Shown here in pieces: positions 4,721 through 6,840 of a stretch of DNA of 6,840 bases. The stretch covers positions 1 to 6,840 of the forward strand of contig VBLS01000017.1 in assembly GCA_005878635.1 (NCBI GenBank). Reading direction: 5' to 3'. The DNA comes from Methanobacteriota archaeon (GTDB lineage Archaea > Thermoplasmatota > Thermoplasmata > RBG-16-68-12). Made by a program: the position numbers and the translations under genes. Numbering within the stretch: the first letter of the stretch is position 1; each line of letters begins with the position of its first letter. The notes beneath the pieces are model-generated. The model saw nothing but the letters and a program-made list of their open reading frames with translations. It made no database searches and had not been told where the DNA came from.

Positions 4721-4942
4721 ATGAGGAAGATCGATGCGCTCGGAATCCCGCTCGCCCTCGGGGGCGGGACGACCGGAGGAATGCTCGCGACGCAGACGGC
4801 CATCGGCAGCGGACCCCTCGCCGGGGTGACCATGGTGACCATGGGAATCGCGGGGGCCTTGGCCCTCACGATGTGCGTGATCGCGGTCCGCGGGTGGCAT
4901 GAACCGGAGGGAACCGCCGCTCTCGAGAAGCTCGCTCAGTAG
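4721..4942 (+). CDS. Small two-helix membrane protein
   Basis: The 73-residue product is not a family I recognise. It has a Gly-rich hydrophobic stretch at about residues 7-24 and a stronger membrane helix at about 34-56 with several Met, ending in a short hydrophilic tail (GWHEPEG then a charged helix-like end). Two membrane passes are likely. ATG 4721 fits because the hydrophobic sequence starts immediately after MRKIDALG; the ribosome-binding site (GAGACGGA) is weak. Its last seven bases overlap the end of the convergent surface-protein gene. A longer version starting upstream would add only Arg/Pro-rich sequence. Confidence 0.55.
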   Translation: MRKIDALGIPLALGGGTTGGMLATQTAIGSGPLAGVTMVTMGIAGALALTMCVIAVRGWHEPEGTAALEKLAQ

Positions 4943-6840
4943 GCGCTCCGCCGCGGCCGCATTCGGGCCCGGCGGTCCATCTGCTGACGGTTGATGAGCA
5001 GGAGGCCCACGATGATCATGATGAAGCCAATCGTCAGGTAGAGGGATCCCGGGGGCGCCGCTTGGAACGGTCCGACGAGATCGAGTCCCGGATCCGACGG
5101 AGCGCCGCCGGCCTGGACCCGGAAGGAAATCGATTTCGTCGCCATGTTGCCGGCGTTGTCGAGGCCCCGGACGTTCGCGGTGTGCGACCCGATCGTCCAC
5201 GTCTGCCGGACGCTGGTCCCGGTCCCCATCGACACGAACGGACCGCCGTCGATGCTGACCTCGTATTGGGCCACGCCGGCGACGTCATCCGTGCCCGTCC
5301 ACGAAAGCGTCCCATCGGGGGCGATCACGTCACCCGTCGCGCTCGTGATCGTGGGAGGCGTGTAGTCCACGTCGACGGTCAGGGTCTGAAGGGGCGACAG
5401 GAAACCATCCGCATCGGAAGCTTGGAAGTCGACCGTGCGACGGCCTCCGGTCAGGGAGAAGGAGCTCGTGTAGCCGGCCCAGTTCCCGCCGTCGATGCGG
5501 TATGCGATCATCGTGGGACTGCCGGCGGGACTCGAGGCGGTCAGCGTGACGTCCACGCGCGACACGTACCATCCGTTCGCACCTTTTGTCCCGCCCCTAT
5601 TGGACGTCGTGACCGGCGGAGCATGGGTGCCCCCTCCACCGCTGTTTCCAACGAGTTGGAGCGTGATCGAGTGCGCGACTTCCCGATTCCCGGCTTGGTC
5701 CGTCGCGAAGTACTCGAGGCGGTAGGACCCGTTCCCCGCGACGTGGAAGGGAGTCGTGTAGGTCCAGTCGGCCCCGCCATCGATCCGATAGGAAAGGGCT
5801 TGGAGGCCGCTCGTTGCGTCGGAACCCGCGAGGCTCACGGTGACAGGCGACAGATAGCCGCTCCCGGAGGGAGTCCCTTGGACCTGGGCCGTGGAAGTGG
5901 GCAAGGTCGCGTCGATCCCGATCGTCCGCGTATGCGTCGACTCCGTGTTCCCCGCGACGTCCGTCGCGTAGAAGTCGACGGTGTGGGATCCTTCGCCGGA
6001 GATCCCGAAAGGAGAGGAATACGAGGCCCACGCCGCGCCATCCGTCCGGGTGTGGATGCCCGCGAGGCCGGAACCGGAATCCGTCGCGCTCAGCGTGACG
6101 GTCACCGACGAGCGATACCAGGTCCCTGATCCGGATGTGCCGCTCACGGCGGCCGTGGACGCGGGGGAACTCGTGTCGATCTTGAACGATGAGGAGTGCG
6201 TGGCCTCCTGGTTGCCGGCCACGTCCGTCGCATAGAACTCGAGAGTGTGCGAGCCCGTGCCCGCGATCGTCGCGGGAGATTGGTAGACCGTCCAGGAACC
6301 GCTGTCAACCCGGAGGTGGATCGAAGCGACGCCCGAGCCGACGTCCGTCGCGCCAATCGTCGCGGAGACGGAGGAGCGGTACCAGCCCGCGGCTCCCTGC
6401 GTCCCGGCGAGGGTGATCGTGCTCACCGGCGGCGTCGAGTCTCCCGGCGGAGGAGGGGGAGGCGGAGGAGGAGCCTGGCCGAACTCGGGGGCCCACGGGA
6501 CCCGCGGGGTTCCGAGGCCCACGCCGACGGTGCCGTTCGACGCGGACACGGTCTGCCACGTGGCCTTGTCCCAGCTGTCGACGACGTACAGGTTCGTGAA
6601 GATCTTGTCGAGGTCGCGGGCCCAGCCGTTCGCGCCGACGCCCGCGTTGAGCGGGTAGCCCCAGGAGTTCGGGAACTCTTGGTACACGCTTCCGTCGGGG
6701 GAGTGCTCCGTGACGAAGTTGTAGATGCTCCACCCGGACGAGTCGACGATGTACCCGCCGTAGTCCATGAACGCTTGGGCGACGATCTTTCCGGGTTCCG
6801 ACTCCAAGCTCCCGATCGCGAAGTCCGACTTGACGGCGAG
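4936..6840 (-). CDS. Surface protein with Ig-like repeats and C-terminal membrane anchor (5' partial)
   Basis: The frame is open to the window edge, so the N-terminus and any signal peptide lie outside; about 634 residues are visible. The first ~110 form a domain with DYGGYIVDSSGW, TEHSPDGSVYQEF, WGYP and WARDLDKIFTNLYVVD. I have seen this style in uncharacterised secreted proteins of archaea and bacteria but cannot name it. A run of nine prolines then leads into Ig-like modules. Three are close repeats of 88 residues (VSxTxxGtxGsg-WYRSSV ... FYATDVAGN type, resembling the bacterial Ig-like/OmpL47 class). A fourth is more degenerate, and a fifth (starting TPPTITSATG) has a different fibronectin-like flavour ending GLDNAGN. 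After a short linker, LYLTIGFIMIIVGLLLI forms a membrane helix, followed by a basic tail rich in Arg. The expected position is on the cell surface, anchored by the C-terminus, with adhesion, cell-wall or substrate-binding functions possible. A TTG at 6807 could be read as a start, but the domain pattern continues upstream of it (KSDFAIGSLESEPGK). Confidence 0.85.
   Translation of the reverse strand, partial: LAVKSDFAIGSLESEPGKIVAQAFMDYGGYIVDSSGWSIYNFVTEHSPDGSVYQEFPNSWGYPLNAGVGANGWARDLDKIFTNLYVVDSWDKATWQTVSASNGTVGVGLGTPRVPWAPEFGQAPPPPPPPPPGDSTPPVSTITLAGTQGAAGWYRSSVSATIGATDVGSGVASIHLRVDSGSWTVYQSPATIAGTGSHTLEFYATDVAGNQEATHSSSFKIDTSSPASTAAVSGTSGSGTWYRSSVTVTLSATDSGSGLAGIHTRTDGAAWASYSSPFGISGEGSHTVDFYATDVAGNTESTHTRTIGIDATLPTSTAQVQGTPSGSGYLSPVTVSLAGSDATSGLQALSYRIDGGADWTYTTPFHVAGNGSYRLEYFATDQAGNREVAHSITLQLVGNSGGGGTHAPPVTTSNRGGTKGANGWYVSRVDVTLTASSPAGSPTMIAYRIDGGNWAGYTSSFSLTGGRRTVDFQASDADGFLSPLQTLTVDVDYTPPTITSATGDVIAPDGTLSWTGTDDVAGVAQYEVSIDGGPFVSMGTGTSVRQTWTIGSHTANVRGLDNAGNMATKSISFRVQAGGAPSDPGLDLVGPFQAAPPGSLYLTIGFIMIIVGLLLINRQQMDRRARMRPRRSAY
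5650..6441 (-). repeat. Three tandem 88-codon Ig-like repeats (about 264 bp period)
   Basis: Reading on the minus strand, modules lie at about 6441-6175, 6174-5911 and 5910-5650. ATDVAGN, ATDVAGN and ATDQAGN recur exactly 88 residues apart, as do the preceding GSHTLEF, GSHTVDF and GSYRLEY. The first two modules are most alike; WYRSSV occurs in both and becomes YLSPV in the third. The repeat is visible in DNA as recurring GACGTCCGTCGCG-like strings on the plus strand. Two less similar modules follow at about 5622-5368 and 5364-5113. Confidence 0.8.

Noticed and set aside
5062..6129. Long plus-strand open frame of 355 codons opposite the surface-protein gene
   Set aside because: Its Arg/Val/Gly-rich translation follows from high G+C. 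The minus strand encodes clear 88-residue Ig-like repeats and a membrane anchor.

Overview
The window reads as a high-G+C archaeal chromosome segment. By eye it is roughly two thirds G+C, with strong G/C preference at third codon positions. The archaeal reading rests on BRE/TATA-like promoter elements instead of -35/-10 boxes, and on a pair of ribbon-helix-helix proteins of a type I recall from Thaumarchaeota and related archaea. Other support is a surface protein with a C-terminal membrane anchor and Ig-like repeats, and a small secreted protein crowded with N-glycosylation sequons. A soil or sediment Thermoplasmatota lineage is my best guess; this is inference and cannot be settled without a search.

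Layout. Positions 1-173 are a control region with palindromes and a promoter. At 174-731 (+) is a secreted, membrane-anchored, Asp/His-rich protein. Convergent to it, at 858-1226 (-), is a second exported acidic protein built on Asn-Glu-Thr repeats. A divergent intergenic region follows. Four plus-strand genes then form two tandem pairs: two paralogous ribbon-helix-helix proteins (1492-2061 and 2218-2844, about 48% identical without gaps) and two MEDS-type sensory proteins (2966-3709 canonical, 3867-4538 diverged). A small two-helix membrane protein lies at 4721-4942. It overlaps by 7 bases the end of a large minus-strand gene (4936-6840, 5' end outside the window) for a surface protein with four or five Ig-like modules and a C-terminal anchor.

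How the genes may work together. The four-gene core combines putative DNA-binding proteins that carry an unassigned C-terminal domain with MEDS proteins that lack any output domain. One reading is a small-molecule-sensing regulatory module in which the MEDS proteins sense and the ribbon-helix-helix proteins act on DNA. Short palindromes sit near the promoter regions of three of these genes. The flanking genes are all exported or membrane proteins, so envelope functions are plausible targets. No mobile element, CRISPR array, tRNA or rRNA was seen.
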